Part shown: positions 9,049 through 17,858 of the stretch, in pieces
How positions within the stretch are numbered: position 1 is the first letter of the stretch
Layout of the letters: each line of letters opens with the position of its first letter
Assembly: GCF_900187455.1 (NCBI RefSeq)
Contig: NZ_FYDX01000008.1
Span: 248,001-312,000, forward strand
Source of the DNA: Pseudomonas sp. Irchel 3E13
Lineage (GTDB): Bacteria; Pseudomonadota; Gammaproteobacteria; Pseudomonadales; Pseudomonadaceae
Direction: 5' to 3'
DNA: 64,000 bases
The notes under the pieces: generated by a model
The model's database searches: none
What the model was told of the DNA's origin: nothing
The model's input: only the letters and a program-made list of their open reading frames with translations
Translations under genes and position numbers: made by a program

Positions 9049-10539
9049 GTGCTCGATCTCAACTACTGGCAGCAGCGGGCTGCCCGGCAAACATTCCTCG
9101 ACACGGCGCTGATCGGCGGCCAGCAGATCGCGAGCGCTTCGGGCGCGACCTTCGAGGCGATCAATCCGGCCACCAACCAGTTGCTGGCGCGCGTCGCGGC
9201 GTGCGGCGAGGACGAGGTGAACCTGGCCGTGCGTTCGGCGCGGCGGGCGTTCGAAGAAGGGCCCTGGGCGCGGATGGCGCCGGTGGAGCGCAAGAAAATC
9301 CTGCTCCGGCTCTCCGAACTGCTGCTGGCCAACCGTGAAGAACTGGCGCTGCTCGACTCGCTGAACATGGGCAAGCCGGTGATGGACGCCTACACCATCG
9401 ACGTGCCCGGCGCCGCGCACGTGTTCGCCTGGTACGGCGAGGCGCTGGACAAGGTTTACGACCAGGTCGCGCCCACCGCGCGCAACGCGCTGGCCACCAT
9501 CACCCGCGAAGCGCTGGGCGTGGTGGCGGCGGTGGTGCCGTGGAACTTCCCGCTGGACATGGCCGCCTGGAAACTCGCCCCGGCGCTCGCCGCTGGCAAC
9601 AGCGTGGTGCTCAAACCCGCCGAGCAGTCGCCGTTTTCCGCCTTGCGCCTGGGGCAACTGGCGCTGGAGGCCGGGATTCCCGAAGGCGTGCTGAACGTCG
9701 TGCCGGGCCTCGGCGAAAGCGCCGGCAAGGCCCTGGGCCTGCACCCCGACGTGGATTGCCTGGTGTTCACCGGCTCGACCCAGGTCGGCAAATACTTCAT
9801 GCAGTACGCGGCGCAGTCGAACCTCAAACAGGTCTGGCTGGAGTGCGGCGGCAAGAGCCCGAACCTGGTGTTCGAGGATTGCCAGGACCTTGATCTGGCG
9901 GCGGAGAAAGCGGCGTTTGGCATCTTCTTCAACCAGGGTGAGGTGTGTTCGGCCAACTCGCGGTTGTATGTGCAGCGGTCCATTCATGACGAGTTTGTCG
10001 AGCGCTTGATCGAGAAGGCCAAGGCCTGGCTGCCCGGCGATCCGCTGAATCCTGCGAGTGGTGCCGGGGCGATTGTCGACAGCGAGCAGACCGCGCGGAT
10101 CATGCGTGCCATCGAGCAGGCACAAGGGCAGGGCGCTCGGTTGTTGGCGGGGGGTGAGCAGTTGCGTATCAACGGCTCGTCCAACTTCATTCAGCCGACG
10201 ATTTTTACCGACGTTGACAGCGATTCCAGCTTGGCCCGGGATGAGATTTTCGGGCCGGTGCTGGCGATCAAGGCGTTCGACAGCGAGGAGGAGGCGGTGC
10301 GCCTGGCCAACGACAGCATTTACGGGTTGGCAGCGTCGGTGTGGAGCGACGACCTGAACCGCGCCCACCGCGTGGCGCGGGCGTTGAAGGCGGGGACGGT
10401 GTCGGTCAATACCCTGGATGCGCTGGATGTTTCCGTGCCGTTTGGTGGTGGTAAACAGTCCGGGTTCGGGCGCGATTTGTCGCTGCATTCGTTTGACAAG
10501 TACACGCAGTTGAAGACGACCTGGTTTCAGTTGCGCTGA
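9049..10539 (+). CDS. NAD(P)-dependent aldehyde dehydrogenase, PuuC/KauB-like
   Basis: This 496-residue ALDH superfamily enzyme oxidises an aldehyde to the acid. Catalytic residues are visible: N166 in VVPWNFPL, E265 in WLECGGKSPN and the nucleophile C300 in NQGEVCSAN. The overall sequence resembles gamma-glutamyl-aminobutyraldehyde or omega-aminoaldehyde dehydrogenases. The start is GTG 9049, with AGGGAG 5-10 nt upstream. The aminotransferase and APC permease that follow (via a LuxR regulator) suggest it acts on the aldehyde released from a di- or polyamine. The exact substrate cannot be read from sequence. Confidence 0.9.
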   Translation: MLDLNYWQQRAARQTFLDTALIGGQQIASASGATFEAINPATNQLLARVAACGEDEVNLAVRSARRAFEEGPWARMAPVERKKILLRLSELLLANREELALLDSLNMGKPVMDAYTIDVPGAAHVFAWYGEALDKVYDQVAPTARNALATITREALGVVAAVVPWNFPLDMAAWKLAPALAAGNSVVLKPAEQSPFSALRLGQLALEAGIPEGVLNVVPGLGESAGKALGLHPDVDCLVFTGSTQVGKYFMQYAAQSNLKQVWLECGGKSPNLVFEDCQDLDLAAEKAAFGIFFNQGEVCSANSRLYVQRSIHDEFVERLIEKAKAWLPGDPLNPASGAGAIVDSEQTARIMRAIEQAQGQGARLLAGGEQLRINGSSNFIQPTIFTDVDSDSSLARDEIFGPVLAIKAFDSEEEAVRLANDSIYGLAASVWSDDLNRAHRVARALKAGTVSVNTLDALDVSVPFGGGKQSGFGRDLSLHSFDKYTQLKTTWFQLR

Positions 10540-10550
10540 GTTCTAGGCCC

Positions 10551-10641
10551 ATCGCGAGCAAGCTCGCTCCTACGGGCGTTGCGTCAGGCCGACGTTTGGA
10601 GGCGCAGCTCAAACCACTGTAGGAGCGAGCTTGCTCGCGAT
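10551..10641. repeat. REP doublet (REPIN-like)
   Basis: Two inverted copies of the Pseudomonas REP core flank 45 nt: ATCGCGAGCAAGCTCGCTCC with AC at 10551-10573, and its reverse complement at 10619-10641. They follow the aldehyde dehydrogenase stop and fill the gap before the LuxR gene. The same core recurs singly at 19928, 34723 and 38265. Confidence 0.9.
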
Positions 10642-10795
10642 TCCGCGCCACCCCAAAACACAATACCTGCACCATCCATCAACTCACCCCAACGGGTGAT
10701 TTCGGTCCCTCCCACCACGTGGGAACATCCTTTCAACCCCGGCGCCGCCGATCAGGCGGGTGCCGTCCCCAGCGTTCTTTCGGCGAGTCTTTGAA

Positions 10796-11635
10796 GTGGA
10801 AAACGACCAGCTTGTTTCTGCGCAATGGTTCGAACAGATGGCCAAGGTGACCGAGAGCATCGGCCATCCGGGATTCGCCGCGACGCTGTTCGAAACCCTC
10901 GGCTGCATCCAGCCGATCCAGGCCACCACGCTCTATCTCTACCCCCACGGCGGCATGCCCAGCGCGTTGTTCGAGCTGGACGGTCCCTGGCTGCCACAAG
11001 GCAACGTGCGTCACTACCTGTCCGGTTTCTACCTGCTCGACCCGTTCTACGGCGCCTGCGTGGAGAACGCGGTGTCCGGGTGCTTCGAGCTGGCCGAGGT
11101 TGCCCCCGATCATTTCGAGCTGAGTGAGTATTACCAGTCGTTCTACCGCCACTCGCACCTGCAGGACGAACTGAACTACATCCTGCAACCGTCCCCCGGG
11201 CTGAGCCTGGCGGTGTCGCTGGCCTTCACCGAGAAACTCGACGCGGCCACCACCGCGCAGTTCAAGCGCATCGCGCCGTGGGGCCTGGCCTTGCTCGGCA
11301 AGCATTTTGTCGGTTTCGACGTGCGCGGCACGCGCTTCGAGAACCAGTTGGAGCAGCGCATCCACACGGCGCTGAACAATTTCGGCTCGTCGATCCTCAC
11401 CGAGCGCGAGTGCCGCATCGCCCAGTTGATCCTGCGCGGTCACTCGACCCGCTCGCTGGCCGAGCGCCTCGCGGTCTCGGAAGACACCATCAAATCGCAC
11501 CGCAAAAACGTCTACAGCAAGCTCGATATCGGCACGCAGTCGGAGCTGTTTTCCCTGTTCATCGATTCCCTGGCGGCCGCCCAGGGCGTACTCAGCAAGG
11601 ACCCGCTGGAAAGCTACATGAGCAAGCGTCGCTGA
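10796..11635 (+). CDS. LuxR-type transcriptional regulator
   Basis: This 279-residue protein has an N-terminal domain that I cannot assign to a ligand class and a C-terminal LuxR HTH (LTERECRIAQLILRGHSTRSL, then SEDTIKSHRKNVYSKL). I chose GTG 10796 because GGCGAG lies about 10 nt upstream. GTG 10760 or a later ATG (10841) are alternatives. It precedes the aminotransferase by 38 nt on the same strand and probably regulates the amine catabolism genes around it. No luxI-like gene is present, so it is not obviously a quorum sensor. Confidence 0.85.
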   Translation: MENDQLVSAQWFEQMAKVTESIGHPGFAATLFETLGCIQPIQATTLYLYPHGGMPSALFELDGPWLPQGNVRHYLSGFYLLDPFYGACVENAVSGCFELAEVAPDHFELSEYYQSFYRHSHLQDELNYILQPSPGLSLAVSLAFTEKLDAATTAQFKRIAPWGLALLGKHFVGFDVRGTRFENQLEQRIHTALNNFGSSILTERECRIAQLILRGHSTRSLAERLAVSEDTIKSHRKNVYSKLDIGTQSELFSLFIDSLAAAQGVLSKDPLESYMSKRR

Positions 11636-11673
11636 ACGCACCCGCTCGCCTACCAACAAGAGAGAAAAACGCC

Positions 11674-13056
11674 ATGAATGCACCCTTCGCACCGCAACGC
11701 CAGACCCGCGACTACCAGAAGGCCGATGCCGCCCACCATATCCATGCGTTTCTGGATCAGAAGGCGCTCAATGCCGAAGGGCCTCGGGTGATCGTCCGCG
11801 GCGAGGGCCTGTATCTGTGGGACAACGATGGCAACCGCTACCTGGACGGCATGTCCGGCCTGTGGTGCACCCAGCTCGGTTACGGGCGCAAGGACCTGAC
11901 CGCCGCCGCCGCCGCGCAGATGGACCAACTGCCGTACTACAACCTGTTCTTCCACACCACCCACCCGGCGGTGATCGAGCTGTCCGAGCTGCTGTTCAGC
12001 CTGCTGCCGGGCCACTACAGCCACGTCATCTATACCAACTCCGGTTCCGAAGCGAACGAGGTGCTGATCCGTACCGTGCGCCGTTACTGGCAGGTGGTCG
12101 GCAAGCCGCAGAAGAAAATCATGATCGGCCGCTGGAACGGCTACCACGGCTCGACCCTGGCGGCCACCGCGCTGGGCGGCATGAAGTTCATGCACGAGAT
12201 GGGCGGCCTGATTCCCGACGTCGCGCACATCGACGAGCCGTACTGGTACGCCCAGGGCGGCGAACTGACCCCGGCCGAGTTCGGTCGGCGCTGTGCTCTG
12301 CAACTGGAGGAGAAGATTCTCGAACTGGGCGCGGAGAACGTCGCCGGCTTTATCGCCGAGCCTTTCCAGGGCGCGGGCGGCATGATCTTCCCGCCGGAAA
12401 GCTACTGGCCGGAAATCCAGCGCATCTGCCGCCAGTACGATGTGCTGCTGTGCGCCGATGAAGTGATCGGCGGCTTCGGCCGCACCGGCGAGTGGTTCGC
12501 CCATGAATACTTCGGCTTCGAGCCGGACACCCTGTCGATCGCCAAGGGCCTGACGTCCGGCTACGTGCCCATGGGCGGCCTGGTGCTGGGCAAGCGCATT
12601 GCCGATGCGCTGGTGGAGCAGGGCGGGGTGTTTGCCCACGGCCTGACCTATTCCGGTCACCCGGTCGCCGCCGCGGTGGCGCTGGCCAACCTCAAGGCGC
12701 TGCGCGATGAAGGCATCGTCCGCCAGGTCAAGGACGACACCGGCCCGTACCTGCAGAAGATCCTGCGTGAGGTGTTCGCCGACCATCCGCTGATCGGCGA
12801 GATCCAGGGCGCGGGCCTGGTGGCGGCCTTGCAGTTCGCCGAGGACAAGGCCACGCGCAAGCGCTTCGCCAACGAAAACGACCTGGCCTGGCAATGCCGC
12901 ACCTTCGGCTTCGAAGAGGGCCTGATCATCCGTTCCACACTGGGTCGCATGATCATGGCGCCGGCGCTGGTAGCGACCCGCGCCGAGCTGGACGAACTGG
13001 TCGACAAGACCCGCATCGCCGTCGACCGCACCGCGGGGATCGTCGGCAAGCGCTGA
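11674..13056 (+). CDS. Class III PLP-dependent aminotransferase, SpuC-like
   Basis: This 460-residue omega-amine:pyruvate-type transaminase contains the PLP lysine K291 in SIAKGLTSGYVPMGG and the aspartate-containing motif CADEVIGGFGRTG. A GSGSEAN-like phosphate-binding segment (TNSGSEANEV) is also present. The sequence closely resembles Pseudomonas putrescine-pyruvate aminotransferase SpuC and its paralogues. With the neighbouring aldehyde dehydrogenase it would turn an amine into an acid through an aldehyde. The ATG at 11674 follows AGAGAG. An in-frame upstream extension only overlaps the LuxR gene. The substrate (putrescine, cadaverine, beta-alanine or other) is uncertain. Confidence 0.9.
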   Translation: MNAPFAPQRQTRDYQKADAAHHIHAFLDQKALNAEGPRVIVRGEGLYLWDNDGNRYLDGMSGLWCTQLGYGRKDLTAAAAAQMDQLPYYNLFFHTTHPAVIELSELLFSLLPGHYSHVIYTNSGSEANEVLIRTVRRYWQVVGKPQKKIMIGRWNGYHGSTLAATALGGMKFMHEMGGLIPDVAHIDEPYWYAQGGELTPAEFGRRCALQLEEKILELGAENVAGFIAEPFQGAGGMIFPPESYWPEIQRICRQYDVLLCADEVIGGFGRTGEWFAHEYFGFEPDTLSIAKGLTSGYVPMGGLVLGKRIADALVEQGGVFAHGLTYSGHPVAAAVALANLKALRDEGIVRQVKDDTGPYLQKILREVFADHPLIGEIQGAGLVAALQFAEDKATRKRFANENDLAWQCRTFGFEEGLIIRSTLGRMIMAPALVATRAELDELVDKTRIAVDRTAGIVGKR

Positions 13057-13068
13057 GTTGAACGGCGC

Positions 13069-13088
13069 GCCACCCCGGCCGGGGTGGC
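13069..13088. repeat. Perfect 20-bp palindrome between aminotransferase and permease
   Basis: GCCACCCCGG is followed directly by its reverse complement CCGGGGTGGC. There is no T-run, so it is not a typical terminator. It may moderate read-through or stabilise mRNA ends between the two genes. Confidence 0.5.
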
Positions 13089-13180
13089 CGCCTTGCGTGC
13101 CCTTCCATAACAAGAGTCACAACGGCGGCGAAGCCTTTCGCCTGCCGCGGCGTCCTGCATCCCGATTCCAGGAGTCTGCA

Positions 13181-14551
13181 ATGAATACAACAACAAACGT
13201 GGCCGATACGCCGTCTCACCCTTCAACCTCGCACACCGGGCGTTTTCGCCAGTCCCTGGGCTTCACCGCGCTGGTGCTGTTCGGCCTCGCCTACATGGTT
13301 CCGCTGGCGGTGTTCACCACCTACGGGCTGGTCACCGAGATGACCAAGGGGCACCTGCCCACCGCCTACCTGTTGACCCTCGCGGCCATGCTGTTCACCG
13401 CCTACAGCTACGGCTGCATGGTCCGCGCCCATCCTTTTTCGGGCTCGGTCTACACCTATACGCGCAAGGCGTTCGGGCCCTGTTTCGGCTTTATGGCCGG
13501 CTGGACCCTGCTGCTCGACTACATCTTCCTGCCGATGCTCAGCTACCTGCTGATCGGCATCTACATGTCCGAATACTTCCCGGCGATTCACCCGTGGGTG
13601 TGGGTGCTCGGTTCCATTGCCCTGGTGACCTTCTTCAACCTGATCGGCATCGAGTCCATCACCCGGGTCAATTGCGTGCTGGTGGTCGCCCAACTGATTT
13701 TCATCGCGGTATTCGTCGGCTTGTCGGTGCAAAGCCTGTCGGCGCAGGCTGAGCCGGTGTCGTTGCTGGCGCCGTTTCATCATGAGGGCTTCAGCTTCCC
13801 GCTGATCATGACCGGCGCGGCTGTGCTCTGCGTTTCCTTCGTCGGCTTCGATGCGGTTTCGACCATGGCCGAGGAAACCGCCAACCCGAAATTCCGCATC
13901 CCGCTGGCGATCATGCTGGTCACGCTGCTGGGCGGCGTATTGTTCGTCGTGGTGTCCTGGTGCGCGCAGATGGTCTACCCGGAGTGGAGCACCTTCAATG
14001 ATCCCGACTCGGCCTCGGTGGAGGTCATGCGCCGGGTGGGCGGTGATCTGCTCGGCTCGGCGTTTACCGCCACCTATGTGGCTGGCTGCTTCGCCTCGGC
14101 GATGGTGTCCCAGGCCAGCGTGTCGCGGGTGCTGTTCGCCATGGGCCGGGACGGCGCGCTGCCCCGCGTGTTCGGTCGCCTGGTGTCGAAGAAACGGGTG
14201 CCGGCCAGCGCGATCATGCTGGTCAGCGTGTTGTCGCTGGTGGCGCTGTTCATCACTCTCGACACCGTCGCCAACATGATCAGCTTCGGCGCGCTGTTCG
14301 CCTTCTCGGCGGTCAACCTGGCGGTGGTCAAGCATTACCTGATCGACCAGAAACGCCGTGGCCTGCGCAACGGCCTGCTGTACGGCGCGCTGCCGGTGTC
14401 GGGCTTCTTTATCACCTTGTGGTTGTGGAGCAGCCTGTCGAGCCTGTCGTTCACCATCGGCCTGATCTGGATGGGCCTGGGGTTGATTTGCCTGCTGGTG
14501 GCGACCCGGGCGTTCCGGGTCAAGCTGCCGGAGTTGCAGATGGCCGAGTGA
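13181..14551 (+). CDS. APC-superfamily amino acid/polyamine permease
   Basis: This 456-residue inner-membrane permease has about twelve hydrophobic segments. The N-terminal region (GFTALVLFGLAYMVPLAVFTTYG) and the segment SFVGFDAVSTMAEETANP are typical of APC transporters such as PuuP/YeeF-like putrescine importers. The ATG at 13181 follows CAGGAG. Placed after the aminotransferase, it probably brings in the amine degraded by this cluster. The longer ORF beginning upstream is not supported by a ribosome binding site. Confidence 0.88.
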   Translation: MNTTTNVADTPSHPSTSHTGRFRQSLGFTALVLFGLAYMVPLAVFTTYGLVTEMTKGHLPTAYLLTLAAMLFTAYSYGCMVRAHPFSGSVYTYTRKAFGPCFGFMAGWTLLLDYIFLPMLSYLLIGIYMSEYFPAIHPWVWVLGSIALVTFFNLIGIESITRVNCVLVVAQLIFIAVFVGLSVQSLSAQAEPVSLLAPFHHEGFSFPLIMTGAAVLCVSFVGFDAVSTMAEETANPKFRIPLAIMLVTLLGGVLFVVVSWCAQMVYPEWSTFNDPDSASVEVMRRVGGDLLGSAFTATYVAGCFASAMVSQASVSRVLFAMGRDGALPRVFGRLVSKKRVPASAIMLVSVLSLVALFITLDTVANMISFGALFAFSAVNLAVVKHYLIDQKRRGLRNGLLYGALPVSGFFITLWLWSSLSSLSFTIGLIWMGLGLICLLVATRAFRVKLPELQMAE

Positions 14552-14594
14552 GTGCGGTTTACCCCGGCTGAGGGGCAGCGCAAGTAGTGGCGTA

Positions 14595-14623
14595 TTGACA
14601 CGGGGCTGGCCATTTCGTATATG
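14595..14623 (+). promoter_or_regulatory. Sigma70-type promoter of the DUF4123 operon
   Basis: TTGACA (14595-14600), a 17-nt spacer and TATATG (14618-14623) give a near-consensus housekeeping promoter. Transcription would start near 14630, about 25 nt before the ATG at 14655. Confidence 0.65.
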
Positions 14624-14654
14624 GCTCGCTACGACAAACGTCCAGGGACGGAAC

Positions 14655-15500
14655 ATGCGGTTATGGGTGGCGGACGGCGCAGAGCAGATCGAGCTGTGCG
14701 AACAGGCTGAATTCAGCGCCAGCCGCCCCGACAGCGGGGCGCTCGCCTGGCAGCGCCGGGTCGAATTGCACGACTCCTGGCAGGCCGACGCCTTCGTGCA
14801 ACGTCACCTGCGCGGCACCGGCCAATTGTTCGAATTGCGCCGGGTGCTGGCCCGGCAAACCCTGATGATCCACCAGCTCAGCGACGATCAGGTGCTGCAG
14901 CAGGTCGCCAATGAACTGCGCTTCGGCAGTTTGCGCGCTGATGTCTACGTCCACCGGCCGCGCGTGTGGCCCCGCGTCGATACCTTCGCCAGCCCGGCGG
15001 TGGTCGCCCCCAGCGAGCGACCCGCCGCTGTTGCCGCTGCCGCCCCGGCCAGCCCACCTCCGCCCGTTGAAGCCGCCGCTGCACCAGCGCCCGCGCCGGC
15101 TCCTGCCGTGGTGGCGGCGGTGGTCGAGCAGCCGACGGCTGAAGTGGCCGCCGCCCAGGAAACCCTCGCAGCCATGCTGGAGCAGGGCGCGCAAGAGGCG
15201 ACGCCGTTCTGTGAAGTGTGCGAGCAGGCCCGGGCCGCTGCTGACCCAGTGCCCTCGCCAGAGGCCGCGGCCGTGCAGGATGCCCAGGCGGCGGTGCTGG
15301 AACAGGCGGCCGAGGAGGGCACGCCCTTCTGCGAGGCGTGCGAGCAAGCGAAGCAATCCCGCGTAGCCGCAAGCAACACGGCATCAGCGCCAGTACCGCC
15401 GCAACCGGTCGACGCCGTGCAGGGTGCGCAAGCGGCTGCGCTGGAACAGGCCGCCGTTACCGGCACCCCTTTCTGTGAAATTTGCGAGCGCAACGCATGA
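14655..15500 (+). CDS. Unknown protein with three C-terminal CxxC repeats, type VI-linked operon
   Basis: I do not recognise this 281-residue protein as a named family. It has a compact N-terminal domain (residues 1-105), a long Ala/Pro-rich linker (about 115-160), and three repeats of a unit that reads AQxxxAxLEQ then TPFCExCE. The repeats cover about 167-190, 207-230 and 255-278. Each ends in CxxC (C186/C189, C226/C229, C274/C277), so each could bind a metal or form a disulphide. There is no signal peptide. Its stop overlaps the start of the DUF4123 gene (ATGA). An adaptor, linker or cargo role in type VI secretion is inferred from this context only. The ATG at 14655 was chosen over an upstream in-frame start that lies inside the promoter. 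Confidence 0.8.
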   Translation: MRLWVADGAEQIELCEQAEFSASRPDSGALAWQRRVELHDSWQADAFVQRHLRGTGQLFELRRVLARQTLMIHQLSDDQVLQQVANELRFGSLRADVYVHRPRVWPRVDTFASPAVVAPSERPAAVAAAAPASPPPPVEAAAAPAPAPAPAVVAAVVEQPTAEVAAAQETLAAMLEQGAQEATPFCEVCEQARAAADPVPSPEAAAVQDAQAAVLEQAAEEGTPFCEACEQAKQSRVAASNTASAPVPPQPVDAVQGAQAAALEQAAVTGTPFCEICERNA

Positions 15501-16057
15501 GCGAAGAGAACACCGAGAACGTCCCGCCACTGTCGGCGCTGGAACGCTTGCCCGCGCTGCTCTGGCCCGAGGACAGCGAGTCGCCCGACGACCAGATCTA
15601 TTGGCTGCTCGACGGCGCTCGCGACCCCGGCATCGTGGCTTTGCTCGAACGCAGCGGACTTGAATCCAGTTGCCTGTACTCCGGCCCGTTGATCCCCCGG
15701 CTGAAAGCCGCCGCGCCGTGGCTGGTCAAGCTCACGCCCGGCTCGCCGGCCAGCCTGGACCTGCTGCGGCGCGGGTGGGGCAAGGCCTGGGGGATTTTCA
15801 TCGAGGTCCCGGCGCAGGTGTCGATCGATCAGTTGCGCCGTCACTGCAAGAAGTTCTTGCGGGTGCGCACCGAGGACCACCGCGTGCTGATGTTCCGCTT
15901 CTATGACCCGCGAGTGCTCGGCGTGTTTCTGCCCTCCTGCGACGCGGCGCAATACCAGGCGCTGCTCGGGCCGATGAAGCGCCTGGTGGTAGAGCTGGAA
16001 GAGGGCAAGGACTGGCAGGTGTTCAGCACCGGGGGCGATGATGCTGGTGATCAGTAG
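15497..16057 (+). CDS. DUF4123 protein, type VI secretion effector adaptor-like
   Basis: This 186-residue protein has the DUF4123 pattern: an early YWLLDGARDPG strand, LYSGPL, and APWLVKLTPGSP around residues 70-85, then a domain that ends in the helix following LPSCDAAQ. DUF4123 proteins (Tap/TEC) load effectors onto VgrG in known type VI systems. No vgrG, hcp or PAAR gene is in the window. The start overlaps the preceding stop by 4 nt, and the following gene overlaps its end by 20 nt. The family call is by pattern recognition and should be confirmed with a profile search. Confidence 0.75.
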   Translation: MSEENTENVPPLSALERLPALLWPEDSESPDDQIYWLLDGARDPGIVALLERSGLESSCLYSGPLIPRLKAAAPWLVKLTPGSPASLDLLRRGWGKAWGIFIEVPAQVSIDQLRRHCKKFLRVRTEDHRVLMFRFYDPRVLGVFLPSCDAAQYQALLGPMKRLVVELEEGKDWQVFSTGGDDAGDQ

Positions 16058-16409
16058 CGAGCAACTGCGCCAGTTGGGCCAGTCCGCCGACGCGCTGTTC
16101 CTCAAGCAGGCCGCCGCGCGGGTGGCCCAGCATTGGCCGCGGCGGGTCGAGCGCCTGGGCCCGGCTGCACTGGAGACGCGCTTGCGCGCCGTCTACACGC
16201 TGGCGCAAGACTGCGGCGTGCGCGACCGGCCAGACATGTTGCGCCTGGCGAACGTGGCCATGGCCCTGGACGACGACCTGGGCGCGGAGTCGCCCAATAC
16301 CTGGGTACGCGAGACGCTTGGCGACATACGCCTGCGGCCGGGTGACCGGCTTGATGTGCTCGATGCGCAGGTGCGCGACTGGCTGCTGGAGAAGAGGGCG
16401 CGGGGATGA
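16038..16409 (+). CDS. Small protein of the DUF4123 operon, function unknown
   Basis: This 123-residue, mostly helical, soluble protein carries no motif I recognise. It begins with ATG ATG (16038 or 16041), overlaps the DUF4123 gene by 20 nt, and its stop overlaps the next start (ATGA). The tight overlaps show it belongs to the same translation unit. Small proteins of this kind often accompany DUF4123 adaptors, so an accessory role in effector delivery is possible. Confidence 0.8.
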   Translation: MMLVISSEQLRQLGQSADALFLKQAAARVAQHWPRRVERLGPAALETRLRAVYTLAQDCGVRDRPDMLRLANVAMALDDDLGAESPNTWVRETLGDIRLRPGDRLDVLDAQVRDWLLEKRARG

Positions 16410-16882
16410 AGTTCGAACCGCTGATCTTCGCGGTGGTGCCACCGGTGATCGTGCCGCCCGACGACGATCCCGTCGCCGCCTATGCCGCCATGGACAAGGA
16501 AGTGGTGGCGCTGGCGTCGTCCACCGAACTGGGCGACCCGATTCTGCCTTGCCAGAAACCGTGCATCGAAGTGACGGTGATGGACGAGGACAACACGCCA
16601 CTGGCCGACACGCCTTATCGCTTGCTGCTGGAAGGGTCGTTGCTGGCCGAGGGCACCCTCGACGGCACCGGCTTCGTCGCCATTGAGGAAAAGGAGCTGC
16701 CGGCAGGGGACTGGAACATCGAGATCACCTTGCAACGCAACGAATCGACCCAGGTCGTGGAGCGCGCCGACATCCTGCTGACCGCGACGCCGCCGGCCGC
16801 TGAAGAGGCGGAAGAAGACGAAGGCGAGATCGAGGAAGAGCGCTGGCCGCCGTTCCTGGACCCCCCTTACGCCTGGCGGTAA
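16406..16882 (+). CDS. Last protein of the DUF4123 operon, Ig/carboxypeptidase-regulatory-like fold possible
   Basis: This 158-residue protein has a proline-rich start (PPVIVPPDDDP), a central beta-rich stretch (residues 50-115, with the pattern VTVMDEDNTPLADTPYRLLL) that looks like a small beta-sandwich repeat, and a very acidic tail (EEAEEDEGEIEEE). It has no signal peptide and no catalytic motif. It could be a carrier or structural partner for a type VI cargo. It ends one base before the convergent EEP-nuclease gene, so both operons end together. Confidence 0.78.
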   Translation: MKFEPLIFAVVPPVIVPPDDDPVAAYAAMDKEVVALASSTELGDPILPCQKPCIEVTVMDEDNTPLADTPYRLLLEGSLLAEGTLDGTGFVAIEEKELPAGDWNIEITLQRNESTQVVERADILLTATPPAAEEAEEDEGEIEEERWPPFLDPPYAWR

Positions 16883-16883
16883 G

Positions 16884-17858
16884 TCAGAAAGTGAGCGTCA
16901 CCTTGATCGGCAGGTGGTCGCTGATCCCGCCTTTTTTGATGATGCGGATCTTGTGGAACACCGTGCCGCTGCGGAACACATTCGCCGCGATCGGTGTGGG
17001 TTTGGTGGCGACCAGCGGGGCGACCAGGTCGATCACGCCGGGCAAGTTCGCCGCGGTATGGCCTTTGACCAGAATGTTGTCGTAGGCGTGTTCGCGGTAG
17101 TTGTTCCAGACCGCGGCGCCCGATTTGAGGCTGGAGCGCGTCCGATCGGAAACCAGGGTCAAGCCCAGGTTGCCCAGGGTGGTGCGGTCGTCATTGTGCC
17201 CCGTCAGGTCACAGTCCGGCACGGGAGGCGACGGCACGGCGCACAGGTTCAGGTCGCCCAGGTACACGACCCTGGGCTTGCCGGTGACGCTGGCGTGTGC
17301 GCCCACCGCCGCCACGCCCAGGTTGGCCTTGCGGTTTTGGTCGGCGCCGTAGCTCGGGCTCGGGGCGTGCTGTGCGATCAGTTCGAAATCGGTATTGGTT
17401 GCCACGTCGCGGAAGGTGACATGGAACGGGCAACTTTCCCGTACACCCAGAATTTCCCAGTTGGGGATGATGGTCTTCGTCGAGTTCGTCAGCAATGTCC
17501 CCGCCTGGAACGTGACGACCGGCGTGCGGTGGAACACCAGCACGGTTTCGCCTCCGCCTTTCTTTTTGCAGTAGATAATCTGCGGCGCCACCATTGCCCA
17601 GTCCGCGCCGCCATTGGCCCGGGCGTTGAGTATCGCGAGAATCTGCGTGCCGCCGCTGGGGCCGCCACCGGTAGCGGCGGTGCCGACTTTACCTTTCTTC
17701 GTTGTTGGTTCGATGATCACGAAAATGTCGCATTCGGCGGCCCCGGCGGGCGGGTGAACCACATCCATCATCCGGTTGGTGCTGTCGGTCCTGCTCATGA
17801 CCCCGGACGTGCCGGCCGCGAAATTGAAAATGTTCCAACTGATAATGCGGATCGCCAT
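16884..17858 (-). CDS. Endonuclease/exonuclease/phosphatase (EEP) fold enzyme, probable nuclease
   Basis: This 324-residue protein carries the full set of EEP catalytic motifs in the right order: SWNIFNF (N9), a metal-binding glutamate E50 in FVIIEPTT, AQHAPS (H164), YLGDLNL (D202, N204), YDNILV (D260) and SDHLP (D314, H315). Such enzymes cleave nucleic acid or phosphodiesters with Mg2+. No signal peptide is visible, which argues against a classical secreted DNase. It is the last gene of a three-gene operon, and its ATG overlaps the preceding stop (TAATG). Possible roles are a type VI nuclease effector or a defence nuclease. Sequence alone cannot decide between them. Confidence 0.85.
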   Translation of the reverse strand: MAIRIISWNIFNFAAGTSGVMSRTDSTNRMMDVVHPPAGAAECDIFVIIEPTTKKGKVGTAATGGGPSGGTQILAILNARANGGADWAMVAPQIIYCKKKGGGETVLVFHRTPVVTFQAGTLLTNSTKTIIPNWEILGVRESCPFHVTFRDVATNTDFELIAQHAPSPSYGADQNRKANLGVAAVGAHASVTGKPRVVYLGDLNLCAVPSPPVPDCDLTGHNDDRTTLGNLGLTLVSDRTRSSLKSGAAVWNNYREHAYDNILVKGHTAANLPGVIDLVAPLVATKPTPIAANVFRSGTVFHKIRIIKKGGISDHLPIKVTLTF

